A stretch of DNA of 64,000 nucleotides, from contig NZ_CP132384.1 of the NCBI RefSeq assembly GCF_030758775.1, positions 682,001 to 746,000 of the forward strand, written 5' to 3'. A program made the translations under genes and the position numbers. The DNA is from Bifidobacterium asteroides (GTDB lineage: Bacteria > Actinomycetota > Actinomycetes > Actinomycetales > Bifidobacteriaceae). The notes under the pieces were generated by a model. It saw only the letters and a program-made list of their open reading frames with translations, searched no databases and was not told the origin of the DNA. Shown here in pieces: positions 1-8,194 of this stretch (positions are counted from its first letter, which is position 1; every line of letters starts with the position of its first letter).

Positions 1-94
1 GCTTGTCCACGAGGAATGGAGAACGCTGCAACCTAGGTGATCTGGTCGATTAAAGCTGTCAAAAGCACACATGGTTACATCGCATGTCTTGGCT

Positions 95-1696
95 TCACCG
101 CCTCACTAGCGTCAGTATCAGCTGCCACCTTCCTTTGAAGCTGGAAAAACTATGAGTGATGACTTTTTGTAGTCTTTCCTCGTTATCAGCCTCTGAGCTT
201 ATAGATGTTGATAAGTACTGACGATCATCGAAGATAGCAGCTAAATAGATTTTGCAGTCCTCTTGGTCGCAACAATTGAACTCTGGATCATTGGTGTCGA
301 TTTTATTTATCAAGCGTGTGATAGCGCGTTGACGTTCTGTTGCTTCAGGACTTATATCGTTTTTCTGTTTGAGGTTATCAGATTCTAGGGTTTTCTGAAG
401 TTCCTGAGTTGATAAAGAAAGCAAGGGAACTTGATTTGTGGTGCGGGAAGCGGGATCACATATTTCTGCCCATTTCCCTTTTTCAGCGGGTATTATGACG
501 GTATGCATCAAATACTCGCGATGAGTATCCACGGATAATTCGGAGCTTAAGTATGACGCCGCAATTTTTGTGAATGCTTCGTAGTGAATCTGTTCTATAT
601 TACGCTGGTCATCTTTTATCAAATTGCTAACCCACCATTTATGAATGGGAGCTAAAAACCAATTCCAGCAGGGTAGCAGATAGATGACGACGATCAATAT
701 CGGCACCAAAAGAGTGATTAAGAACATAGGCATAGTTGTTGGATTCAATACGATGGCAAAGGTAAGCACTGATATAAGCCAAGAAGACAATACTGTAAAG
801 ACTCGATATATCCATTTACAAACCATGCGACCCTTGTAGTGTTCTAGGTTCTTTCTACTTGGGCGACCGCCAACGCCGATGTCTAGCATAAACAGAGGAT
901 CTAACAAGCAAGGAACCAGCTCAAAAGCAACAGTTATAATAAACGTCCCTATAGAGGCCACTGGGTGATTGTTTATTCTGGCGAATAGCGCTGCTATTCC
1001 ATATGTTATAAAAGCAGCAGGAGTAGTCATGAGTATCAATCCGCAAGTAATACGAAGAAAAGCATCGGCTTTCGGGTGTCTTCTGACCAATGATCCCTTA
1101 GCTAATGACTGATATTCATTGAGGTGATCTGATCTCAGCATTTCGTTTTCCTGTATCATGTGAAACGAAAAGACCTGTTTTACGCCATAGCTAAGAGCAA
1201 AGGCTGCGATATTGAGGCTGACGAATATCAATAACAGGCTCAGACCAAAATCGTTCTGCTGCAACATATCAGGAGATATGTAGCCTGTGACAATGCTAAT
1301 AGCACATGACAGGAAACAGACGAATACAATGAATGCTCTCGCTTTGCTGGATGATTCAGGAGTTTTTGTTTCCAAAAAAGCTGTCACAATAATGACGCTT
1401 ATGATTAATGTCCACAAAGCCAGCAGCATATTTGCAGAGTCTTTATAGGGATTGTCAAGCACGAAATTGTGGGGGAAGGTATTTTGCTTATACCAACTTC
1501 GCTCTGCTTTATTTTCAATTAAGTTATATTCTGCCAACCTGAGACCGATTCCTGATGCTAAAAGCAGGACAGAGTATGCTATTGCTACAAAGAATTGCCT
1601 TACATTTTCAGCGTGCCAGCTTTCTGCTGGATGGAATATTGGAGCAATACTCGAATGATCTCTTGTAGTGGACATAATTGAAACCCGCTCTATCAT
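95..1696 (-). CDS. AT-rich multi-spanning membrane protein, unknown function
   Basis: Product of 533 aa that I do not recognise. About eight hydrophobic segments are visible (roughly residues 35-53, 90-107, 120-140, 148-170, 215-240, 245-270, 300-320 and 325-350). A hydrophilic C-terminal tail of about 180 aa follows, with paired cysteines near residue 475 (CCDQEDC). The protein should sit in the cytoplasmic membrane with a large soluble tail. An alternative start is the Met at codon 8 (1675). The gene is visibly richer in A and T than the genes beyond 5 kb, and its codon use differs from theirs, which suggests horizontal acquisition. No neighbour forms an operon with it; the next gene diverges. 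No enzymatic motif is seen. The reading frame is secure, the function is not. Confidence 0.7.
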   Translation of the reverse strand: MIERVSIMSTTRDHSSIAPIFHPAESWHAENVRQFFVAIAYSVLLLASGIGLRLAEYNLIENKAERSWYKQNTFPHNFVLDNPYKDSANMLLALWTLIISVIIVTAFLETKTPESSSKARAFIVFVCFLSCAISIVTGYISPDMLQQNDFGLSLLLIFVSLNIAAFALSYGVKQVFSFHMIQENEMLRSDHLNEYQSLAKGSLVRRHPKADAFLRITCGLILMTTPAAFITYGIAALFARINNHPVASIGTFIITVAFELVPCLLDPLFMLDIGVGGRPSRKNLEHYKGRMVCKWIYRVFTVLSSWLISVLTFAIVLNPTTMPMFLITLLVPILIVVIYLLPCWNWFLAPIHKWWVSNLIKDDQRNIEQIHYEAFTKIAASYLSSELSVDTHREYLMHTVIIPAEKGKWAEICDPASRTTNQVPLLSLSTQELQKTLESDNLKQKNDISPEATERQRAITRLINKIDTNDPEFNCCDQEDCKIYLAAIFDDRQYLSTSISSEADNEERLQKVITHSFSSFKGRWQLILTLVRR

Positions 1697-2049
1697 CGTC
1701 TCTCATTGTGACCTTATAAAGTTAAATATAAATATGATTAAAGGACATGTAGTTTGTATACTGTCCTGGTTGTGGATCGAGAAACAAGATGACCATCGAA
1801 CTGGCCAGTGAGTTGGAATTGCTTGTTTGCTAGGTCTTTCCATTTAAAGGGTTTCACTCTAATGCTGTGACGCCTAGACGATGTAAGGCATACGCTCACA
1901 ATGAGCTCGGTATCATAAGGTTGAATCAGGGTTGATTCAGGGTCGTTTCAGGGGTTTGCCGGATGTTGTCTTACGCGCCGATCGGCTATTCATGTAAATA
2001 CAGGAATGTAGTCGAGTGTACGCACGAGGACGTGGCAGGTGAATGAAAC
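1697..2049. other. Intergenic region, 353 bp, between two divergent genes
   Basis: No gene is supported here. The part next to the membrane-protein gene is AT-rich. A 14-codon frame beginning at 1789 has no recognisable content. The only structured element is a set of three 11-bp direct repeats at 1920-1952, listed separately. The region should hold the promoters of both flanking divergent genes. Confidence 0.6.
1920..1952 (+). repeat. Three tandem 11-bp direct repeats, possible regulator site
   Basis: Three head-to-tail copies are visible: GTTGAATCAGG, GTTGATTCAGG and GTCGTTTCAGG, starting at 1920, 1931 and 1942. The block ends about 100 bp before the FtsX-type permease gene. An 11-bp period on one face of the helix is typical of OmpR/PhoB-type response-regulator sites, and peptide-sensing ABC exporters are often controlled by such regulators. 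That role is an inference; no two-component genes lie in the window. Confidence 0.5.
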
Positions 2050-3489
2050 ATGACTTGGGCCTTACGTGATTTGAAAGCCAATAGTGGCATCTGGGCTGGC
2101 GTCTTTATCGTTCTTGTGGTCACCCAAACCCTGCTCTGTGCCATGAGCGTGAGCATGGGTGTCAACAGCTATTACCAGGGTTTGTCGGCCAAGACCAGGG
2201 ATCCTGCCAAGAGCCTGGCTTCGGTCCTGAGTCTGGTCTTTCTCACGGTCATTGTGCTCGGCTGTCTGGTGATCAAACAGACCCTGCAGGCATCGATTCG
2301 CCAACGTCGGCAGGGGCTGGCCCTTCTTTCGCTGCTGGGCGCTACGCCTAAGCAGATCCTGGTACTTACGCTTTTGCAGGTGATGATTTTGGTTCTACCA
2401 GCCTCCCTCGTTGCTGCGGCTCTTTCACCTGCGCTGGTTGGAAGGATCCTCGATTGGTATTCAGCTGGAATGCGAATACCGGTGCATTTCGCTTTTACCT
2501 GGCACGGTTTTCCCAGGTCTGCCCTGACTGGTCTCGCAGTGGGACTGGCTACGGCCGTCTTGGCGACCAGCCGGACATTGCAGGATTTGGGAAAGATGAC
2601 ACCAGTCCGGGTGGTGCGCCGTGCTGAGGAGAGCGAATCGATTGACCGGCCCCGACATGGACGTGGTCTTGTATCGCTTTTCCTTGGGCTGGCCTTGCTG
2701 CTATTGCCCTTGCCTGTCTTTGCCTATCTTTCGCACAGCGGCTCTGGGGCCTTAGAGCCTAAGCAGGTCCAGGCGGTCATAAGTGCCGTTGGAAGTGGAC
2801 CGCTGTTTGCTATTTTCTTGCTGCTGATTGCCTTGGCACGTTCTGGGGGGCCAGTTATAAGCAGGGTCACTCAACTTTGGACTGCTCTGGTCCCCTCGTC
2901 ATCTGCTGTCTGGCGGATAGCGCGTTCACAGTCTGTGGCCAGGAGTCGAGACACTACATTCGGCTCAACAGTAATAGCTCTGACTGCCTGTATGTTTCTG
3001 GTTGGTGGTCTGTTGGCTGCCGGAGGCACCAGTACCATCGCCATGAACAAGGTACCGGGAATAGAGAATGTCACATCGGGTGGAACCTTGGAGTTGCTCT
3101 ATGGTTTCTGGGCAGCGCTGCTGGTCGCCCTGGTCGGTGTGATCGCGGGGTTTGCTATCGCCGCTCGGGATCGTGACCTAGATCTCGCGCTCCTGTCAAT
3201 TGCCGGCGCAAACCCGCAGCAGCTGACTGCTATATCCATATTGGACGGCACCATCGTGATGACTACGGGCATTATCATCGCAGCAGGTGGCACCGGACTG
3301 GTCGGGCTGAGCACAGCTATGGTCTACTGGCCGCTTGTCCACAGCTTGTCCATGGTTTTTCCTTGGCAGTTCTTCCTTATATGCGGGTTCCCGATCATCG
3401 TCGTCGGTTCGCTGGCGACCATGCTGACGGCGCGGCCTGCTTTGCGGCGCTCGCCCATAGCCATTCTGCAAGGGGCCGTAGGCGAATGA
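2050..3489 (+). CDS. FtsX/MacB-type ABC transporter permease, lone
   Basis: Integral membrane protein of 479 aa. It has an N-terminal membrane helix (about 14-36), an FtsX-like block of three helices (about 57-165), a middle group (205-320) and a second FtsX-like block (345-470). This two-block layout fits BceB/YtrF-like permeases that export or sense peptides and cell-envelope antibiotics together with an ATPase. Gly-Ala-rich segments such as SLLGATPKQ and SIAGANPQQ, just after the second helix of each block, are the usual FtsX-domain signature. No ATP-binding subunit is adjacent on either side, so the partner must be encoded elsewhere or the system is incomplete. Substrate unknown. The next gene downstream is 320 bp away and on the other strand. 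Confidence 0.8.
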   Translation: MTWALRDLKANSGIWAGVFIVLVVTQTLLCAMSVSMGVNSYYQGLSAKTRDPAKSLASVLSLVFLTVIVLGCLVIKQTLQASIRQRRQGLALLSLLGATPKQILVLTLLQVMILVLPASLVAAALSPALVGRILDWYSAGMRIPVHFAFTWHGFPRSALTGLAVGLATAVLATSRTLQDLGKMTPVRVVRRAEESESIDRPRHGRGLVSLFLGLALLLLPLPVFAYLSHSGSGALEPKQVQAVISAVGSGPLFAIFLLLIALARSGGPVISRVTQLWTALVPSSSAVWRIARSQSVARSRDTTFGSTVIALTACMFLVGGLLAAGGTSTIAMNKVPGIENVTSGGTLELLYGFWAALLVALVGVIAGFAIAARDRDLDLALLSIAGANPQQLTAISILDGTIVMTTGIIIAAGGTGLVGLSTAMVYWPLVHSLSMVFPWQFFLICGFPIIVVGSLATMLTARPALRRSPIAILQGAVGE

Positions 3490-3810
3490 TTGACAATGAA
3501 CTTTTACTCCTGGGCTCGCGATGCGTAATTGAGCGGTCTTGCCAAGCACTGATTTCGGCCATGGCTGTGTGACATATTCATCAACCTGCAGTTCCTTGCC
3601 GTATTGACCAGCGCTGGTCAATACAGAAAATACATGTTGGCTGCTCGAAGATGGGTATCGCCATTATGGCACGTTAATCTTGAGGAGATCCTACTGACGA
3701 TTAACTCTTTAACTGAGAAGTAGATAAACAGTTGGCGGTCAAATTTGTGTATTGAGTACAGTGATTCGTGTCAGTCTGAACAAGACTCGATTACTCAGAC
3801 TTCACTTATG
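3490..3810. other. Intergenic region, 321 bp, with a perfect palindrome
   Basis: No gene is supported. It separates the converging permease and toxin genes, so both transcription units should end here. A perfect 24-bp palindrome lies at 3601-3624 and a small GTC...GAC stem near 3774-3786. No clear U-tract terminator was seen for either gene. Confidence 0.55.
3601..3624. promoter_or_regulatory. Perfect 24-bp palindrome, operator-like
   Basis: The half-site GTATTGACCAGC is followed directly by its exact reverse complement, with no spacer. There is no T-run behind it and no loop, so it is a poor terminator but a good dimeric repressor site (TetR-like operators often have this form). It contains TTGACC on each strand, which could also act as a -35 box. 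No regulator gene is adjacent, which is odd for such a site. Confidence 0.5.
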
Positions 3811-4089
3811 TCACAGTGTTTGGTCATGGCTGCCAGTGGTCATCAAAGTGAGAATCATTCGATTTTTATCGCGCTTGTATACCAGGAGCCAGTCTGCGTC
3901 GACATGTAGCTCCTCGTATTTGGACCAGCGTCCCTTCAACTGGTGATTTCGGTATTTGCGTTTAAGCAGTGCTGAATTGTAGTCAGCCAAGTCGTCGAGC
4001 ACTTGATCGAGCCTGCTTAAGTCGAAATGCTTCTTCTTGATTTTCTTGACATCACGCAGGAATTTTTGCGTATATGCAAACTCATACAT
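3811..4089 (-). CDS. YafQ-family mRNA interferase toxin
   Basis: Toxin of 92 aa in the RelE/YafQ superfamily. YafQ toxins bind the ribosomal A site and cut mRNA, and are blocked by a DinJ/RelB antitoxin. Residues matching the YafQ active-site set are visible: His49 in RNHQLKG, His62 and Asp66 in LHVDADW, and His88 near the C-terminus in TTGSHDQ. Trp67 and the LLVYK strand also fit the family. The gene overlaps the upstream antitoxin gene by 8 bp, so the two are translationally coupled. The start is fixed by the overlap. Functional toxicity is inferred from the intact active site. Confidence 0.88.
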   Translation of the reverse strand: MYEFAYTQKFLRDVKKIKKKHFDLSRLDQVLDDLADYNSALLKRKYRNHQLKGRWSKYEELHVDADWLLVYKRDKNRMILTLMTTGSHDQTL

Positions 4090-4354
4090 GATGGATGATG
4101 TCTTTCATATCCTCTACATCACCCACGTGAGTGACCGGTGAAGTCTGAGCTTCCTCCATTTCCCTGTCAAATTCGGAAAGTCGAGAGCGAAATGGAAGTC
4201 CTCCTTCGCGCAACGACTGGGAGAGAAACATGTTAATCGCCGTGCCGAGATCAAGGCCTAGGTCTTCGAAAAGCTGTGAGGCACGACGTTTCATATCCTC
4301 GCTGGTGCGAATTTGGATTCTCGTTGTCTCTTTCATTACTTTCACCCGCTTCAA
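4082..4354 (-). CDS. RelB/DinJ-family antitoxin
   Basis: Antitoxin of 90 aa. The N-terminal half (about residues 8-50) has the ribbon-helix-helix pattern of RelB/DinJ: a TTRIQIRTSEDMKRRA strand and helix, followed by the LGLDLGTAINMFLSQS helix. This part should bind DNA as a dimer. The acidic C-terminal part (about 55-90) would wrap the toxin. It is the first gene of a two-gene operon with the YafQ-like toxin, in the usual antitoxin-first order with an 8-bp overlap. An ATG at codon 7 (4336) is an alternative start. Autorepression is likely, because GAGTTA-type palindromes overlap the promoter just upstream. Confidence 0.88.
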   Translation of the reverse strand: MKRVKVMKETTRIQIRTSEDMKRRASQLFEDLGLDLGTAINMFLSQSLREGGLPFRSRLSEFDREMEEAQTSPVTHVGDVEDMKDIIHHV

Positions 4355-4383
4355 TTGCTCTATTTGTCTTCTTTAGCTCCAAA

Positions 4384-4433
4384 ATTATATCATTTATGCT
4401 CCGAATGGAGTTACTCTGGAGTTATTCTAACTC
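4384..4433 (-). promoter_or_regulatory. Promoter and operator palindromes of the toxin-antitoxin operon
   Basis: On the minus strand a perfect -10 box TATAAT occupies 4384-4389, about 30 bp before the antitoxin start. Upstream of it are three inverted repeats: CTCC-gaat-GGAG (4399-4410), GAGT-t-ACTC (4408-4416) and GAGTTA-ttc-TAACTC (4419-4433). The GGAGTTA unit recurs at 4407 and 4418, 11 bp apart. The layout fits cooperative binding by a ribbon-helix-helix antitoxin. The -35 box is weak. Confidence 0.6.
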
Positions 4434-4543
4434 TACGAGTAAAGAAACGAGCATGACTTGAGGTTCATGAATTAGGCTGTTGCCAATGTGATGCACTAAA
4501 TAATCCGTAAAGATGGATCTTTGAACCGTAAAAACGGTATAGA

Positions 4544-4575
4544 AAGGGCCGGCCAAGTTGCCTCGGCCGGCCCTT
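4544..4575 (-). terminator. Terminator of ssrA
   Basis: A perfect 9-bp GC stem (GGGCCGGCC at 4546-4554 and its complement at 4565-4573), extended by A-T pairs, lies just beyond the 3' end of tmRNA. On the minus strand it is followed by TTTC. It separates ssrA from the toxin-antitoxin operon. Confidence 0.8.
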
Positions 4576-4581
4576 GCCTTG

Positions 4582-4977
4582 TGGAGCTGCGGGGAATTGA
4601 ACCCCGGTCCGGTGACCGCACCCTCAGTCTTCTACGTGCGTAGTCTGCTGGCCTTTGTGGCTATCTGTCTGCCCCCACCTGTGTCGCAGACAACTGGTGG
4701 CGGGCATAGCCGCAGTAAAAGTCCCCGAACCGCCCTGTGGCGCAGCAGTTCAGGCAAGTCTTCTTAATGACGCTCAGCATCCCCCCGAAGGCGAAGGGGA
4801 GTGAACGGAGCAGCTGCTCACTGGTTAATCCTGGCGCGAAGCTCAGGCAGCGAGAGCGAACTCAGTGCGGTTAGATTTAGCACTTGTTGTTTGCGGGAGG
4901 ACATTAACGAGCGGACCCCCGCGTTCTCGGCACGCTTCCCTGCGACGAACAGGTCACCGTCGAAACCGATCAGCCCC
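4582..4977 (-). ncRNA. ssrA: tmRNA (transfer-messenger RNA)
   Basis: tmRNA of about 396 nt. It frees stalled ribosomes and tags the unfinished peptide for proteolysis, working with SmpB. The 5' end GGGGCUG pairs with CAGCUCC at the 3' end (acceptor stem, one G-U pair). The typical GATCGGTTTCGACGG follows the 5' arm, and the T-arm GGGGTTCAATTCCCC precedes the 3' end. CCA is not encoded after the discriminator A. The tag frame lies at 4843-4881 (minus) and reads AKSNRTEFALAA followed by TGA; the resume codon is GCT. A -10 box GATAAT (minus) lies at 4986-4991, 8 nt before the 5' end. Confidence 0.97.
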
Positions 4978-4985
4978 AATCTTGA

Positions 4986-4991
4986 ATTATC
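4986..4991 (-). promoter_or_regulatory. -10 box of ssrA
   Basis: GATAAT on the minus strand ends 8 nt before the first base of tmRNA (4977), the right distance for a transcription start. A convincing -35 hexamer was not seen about 17 nt further upstream. Confidence 0.55.
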
Positions 4992-5090
4992 AAGCTCCGC
5001 TGGTGCCATTGCGGACCAGCCTCGTCAGTATACAACAGATGGACGCTGTGGATATTCCCGCTTCTCCCTGGGCATTGACTTGAATCCTGG

Positions 5091-6035
5091 TCAAGCCATA
5101 GAGCCCAGTCGACTGGTGGCATATTCGCTGAAGGCGTGCACCTCCTCCACGTCCTCGTGAAAGGCCTCCCGCTTCGTGTCGTTAAAGAGGTAGATATTGA
5201 AGCGGGGCATGTCATCACCGGCAAAGGGGATGAAGCGCAGACCATCGCCAGGGTGTACGCCAGCCGAGGTGATCAGGCTGCAGACCAGGCTGGATGTAGT
5301 CACCATTTTCAGTGTTTCCACGTCGGAGACCTCGATCAGGTGGCTGACAGGTTCAGACAGGTGAATCAGCCGTTCAGCTGCCTGGGCATGGACGAAATCG
5401 CGGTTGAGGGTGGCGAAGGGGACGTCCCCGGGAAGCATGGCCAGATCCTCGGGGTGCAGACTGGTCATTCCTGCCGTGCCCAAACGTTCGGCCATGGACT
5501 GGGTGCAGACCATACCGAAGGGGAAGGATGCCAGCTTGGTCGTTTCAACGCCATCCACGCTCAGCGATTCGTCCACGCTGGCAACAGCCCCGTAGTCCAC
5601 GCGGTGGGCCTCTATCTGGCCCAGGAGCTTTTGGGATCCTATGGTTTCTACGGTCGTGTTCTTGTCTGGTTCGGACTGCTTCTGCTTCCCTTGTCCGGAG
5701 CTCAGTAGCGATGAGATGATGGGCGGCAGGCCGATGGTGCGCCGTCGAATACCGGTCCGTGCAGCTAAAGCCTCGGGCAAGGAGTTGATCAGGTCCAGGG
5801 CCTGGCTGACATGATCCACCACTGTTCTTCCGGATTGGGTGAGCTGTGTGCCTTCGCCAGCGCCGAAGCGCTGCCGCAGAACCAGCCTGGTTCCTAGGCG
5901 CTTTTCCAGCCTTCTGATGGCCTGCGAGACCGCAGGCTGGGAGATGCCTGCCTCCAACGCGACGTCGGTGAAACTGCCGTACCGGGCCAGCATGGTAAGC
6001 AGCTCGAGGTCGCGGACATTATCCATATAGGTCAT
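5091..6035 (-). CDS. LysR-family transcriptional regulator, probable malate regulator
   Basis: Regulator of 314 aa. Residues 8-67 form the winged helix-turn-helix of LysR proteins (LELLTMLARYGSFTDVALEAGISQPAVSQAIRRLEKRLG). The rest is a periplasmic-binding-protein-like effector domain. The gene lies downstream of the malolactic/malic enzyme gene on the same strand, and a dicarboxylate transporter diverges beyond that, so malate or a related acid is the probable inducer, as for MleR of lactic acid bacteria. That role is inferred from context. A long hairpin separates it from the enzyme gene, so it may have its own promoter. The start ATG at 6035 has GGGAAG upstream; an ATG three codons later is possible. 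Confidence 0.85.
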   Translation of the reverse strand: MTYMDNVRDLELLTMLARYGSFTDVALEAGISQPAVSQAIRRLEKRLGTRLVLRQRFGAGEGTQLTQSGRTVVDHVSQALDLINSLPEALAARTGIRRRTIGLPPIISSLLSSGQGKQKQSEPDKNTTVETIGSQKLLGQIEAHRVDYGAVASVDESLSVDGVETTKLASFPFGMVCTQSMAERLGTAGMTSLHPEDLAMLPGDVPFATLNRDFVHAQAAERLIHLSEPVSHLIEVSDVETLKMVTTSSLVCSLITSAGVHPGDGLRFIPFAGDDMPRFNIYLFNDTKREAFHEDVEEVHAFSEYATSRLGSMA

Positions 6036-6153
6036 GAGCCGCTTCCCTTGATTGTTGCTCAGATTATTATTGCTTATCCGTCAACTTTGGCGAAAGACTA
6101 CTTACCGCCACCCTATCATTGTCGTCTGGACTTAAGAAGATTGACACATGGGG

Positions 6154-6242
6154 AATATTGATACGGCTTGGCTCATGATTGTGGTCCGGCCAACACGATC
6201 GTCGTTCATAAATCGTGCTGGCCGGACCACAATCTCAATATT
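6154..6242. terminator. Long hairpin between malate enzyme and regulator genes
   Basis: Two 22-nt arms (6178-6199 and 6212-6233) pair with one mismatch around a 12-nt loop. Outside them AATATTGA (6154-6161) pairs with TCAATATT (6235-6242). It lies just after the stop of the enzyme gene and likely ends that transcript. There is no clean T-run on either side, so read-through or RNA processing is possible. Confidence 0.6.
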
Positions 6243-6268
6243 GCAGGAAGCGAAGGCGCTGGTTTCGC

Positions 6269-7891
6269 TCAGGCATCATAGTGCCACTGGGCCTTGGCCA
6301 CGGCGGCGTCCACATCCTCAATCGGCTCACGGTTCAGACCCTCCTGAACCGCCTGTTCAGCCACAGCAGTGGCGACCCGGCGCGAGATCTCCTTGAGGTC
6401 GGCCACCGGCGGCAGCACGGCGGTTCCGGGCTTGTCCACGTCGATCATGTCGGAGATGGCGTAGGCTGCTGCCAAAAGCATTCCCTTGGTGACCAGCCGT
6501 GCCTTGGCGACGATGGCCCCGAAGCAGATGCCGGGATACATGAGGGCGTTGTTGCCCTGTCCGATGGAATAGGTGACGCCCTGGTAGTCAACCGGCTTTG
6601 AGGGGGTGCCGGTGATGACGAAACCGCGGCCGTGGGTCCAGGCGATCACGTCGGCAGCCTTGGCCTCAGCCAGTTCCGTGGGGTTGGAGATGGGGCAGAT
6701 CAGCGGCCGCTCCACATGCTTGGCCATGGCCTCCACAACGTTCTGGTCAAAGGCTCCGGGCCTGGTCGAGGTGCCGATGAGCACCGTAGGTTGGAAGGCG
6801 TCGACAACTTGTGCCAGCGAGGTCTTGTCGGTGACCGAGGCGAACTCGTCCGGCTTGCGTGCATAACGGGTTTGGCCCTCGGTCAGATCATCTTGTCCCT
6901 GCTCGATCAGACCTTGACGGTCGAAGAGCAGGACCCTGCTGCGCGCAGTCTCGGTATCCATGCCTTGGCGGATGATCAGGTCGTCCACGATCTGGTCGGC
7001 GATGCCCACGCCGGCGGTCCCTGCGCCGAAGACCATGATCTTGGTGTCCTTGGGGTCGGTTCCGGCGATTTTTCTGGCGGCGATCAGTGCAGCCAGGACG
7101 GTTACGCCGGTGCCTTGAATGTCGTCGTTCAGGGTCAGTATGCGGTCCTGGTAGCGCTTGAGGACGGGCGCGGCCTCGGGCCTGCCGAAGTCCTCCCAGT
7201 GGATCAGGGCCTGCGGGTAGCGCTGGAGGACCTGTTGGACGAAGTCATCGATGAAGTCGTCGTAGCGCTGGCCTCTGACCCTGGCGAAGTGGTTGCCCAC
7301 GTAGTCGGGATTGTCCAGCAGGGCCTGGCGGTTGGTGCCCACATCCACCATAACCGGCAGAACGCGCGAAGGGTCAATGCCGGCAGCAGCGGTGTAAACC
7401 GCCAGCTTGCCCGTCAGGATCTCAGCGCCCTGAGCGCCCCAGTCGCCGATGCCAAGAATGCCTTCTGCGTCAGTGCAGACCACCAGGTCAATGGGCCGAT
7501 CACCGGCGTACTGGTCCAGGGCATCGCCGATCCCCTCGGGATGATCGATGGAGATGTAGGCCACATCGCTGCCCGAATAGAACTCGTCGTAGCGTTGGAT
7601 GGACTGGGCCACGGTGGGGGCGTAGACGATGGGCATGTACTCGGTCAGGTGCTTGTCCATGCTCCTGTAGAAGAGCCGACGATCGGTGCGGCAGATGCTC
7701 ATCAGATAGAGCCGCTTGTCCAGATCGGTGGGCTGGGCCAGGAAGCGGCGGTAAACGATGCGCTCGCGCTGTTCGTCATCCTGTATGGCAGCAGGCAGCA
7801 GCCCGTCCAGTTTTAGCTCGCGCCGTTGCTCATAGTCGAATCCCAGTCCCCGGTTGGCATAGGAATCGTTGATGGTATCGAATCCTGTCAT
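6269..7891 (-). CDS. mleS: Malolactic enzyme / NAD malic enzyme (MleS family)
   Basis: Cytosolic enzyme of 540 aa, the length of lactic-acid-bacterial malolactic enzymes. Malolactic enzymes turn L-malate into L-lactate and CO2 with NAD+ and Mn2+; malic enzymes give pyruvate. Catalytic Tyr lies in MPIVYAPT (about residue 90). The stretch TDAEGILGIGDWG (about 140-153) resembles malolactic enzymes more than E. coli MaeA, which as I recall has TDGERILGIGD. The dinucleotide-binding loop is FGAGTAGVG (about 288-296), and HWEDFG and DDIQGTG carry metal and substrate residues. Neighbours are a LysR regulator and a divergent DASS transporter, which supports malate use. Malolactic versus oxidative activity cannot be settled by sequence reading. 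Confidence 0.8.
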   Translation of the reverse strand: MTGFDTINDSYANRGLGFDYEQRRELKLDGLLPAAIQDDEQRERIVYRRFLAQPTDLDKRLYLMSICRTDRRLFYRSMDKHLTEYMPIVYAPTVAQSIQRYDEFYSGSDVAYISIDHPEGIGDALDQYAGDRPIDLVVCTDAEGILGIGDWGAQGAEILTGKLAVYTAAAGIDPSRVLPVMVDVGTNRQALLDNPDYVGNHFARVRGQRYDDFIDDFVQQVLQRYPQALIHWEDFGRPEAAPVLKRYQDRILTLNDDIQGTGVTVLAALIAARKIAGTDPKDTKIMVFGAGTAGVGIADQIVDDLIIRQGMDTETARSRVLLFDRQGLIEQGQDDLTEGQTRYARKPDEFASVTDKTSLAQVVDAFQPTVLIGTSTRPGAFDQNVVEAMAKHVERPLICPISNPTELAEAKAADVIAWTHGRGFVITGTPSKPVDYQGVTYSIGQGNNALMYPGICFGAIVAKARLVTKGMLLAAAYAISDMIDVDKPGTAVLPPVADLKEISRRVATAVAEQAVQEGLNREPIEDVDAAVAKAQWHYDA

Positions 7892-8194
7892 GGTCTCACT
7901 TGTCCTTCACGATCGGGGCCGGCCGCGTTGCCGGACCTCTGCAATCAGCCTAGAAAAGCCTTGGACACACCGGCAAATAATCAGAATCTATATGCGTTTA
8001 AGCCCCCTTTGCCGCTCTTTGACGGGCCTTGGAGGTCATAGGCGGCCGCCAGTCATGGCGCTCCCTACATATAGGCAATGCTTATTTGTCGCCCCTGCCG
8101 CCAGCCGCATAGCATAAGTCCACATGAGCAAGCCGACGAAGAGGTCGGTGGTTTCCAGGCGGTCATACGCCGGATCATGAGCGAAGGAGCAATG

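Noticed and set aside
1-94. Possible gene fragment at the left edge
   Set aside because: No frame with recognisable content; too short to judge.
4582-4977. Protein-coding frames at the ssrA locus
   Set aside because: The frames exist only because tmRNA is GC-rich; the tRNA-like ends and tag frame prove an RNA gene.
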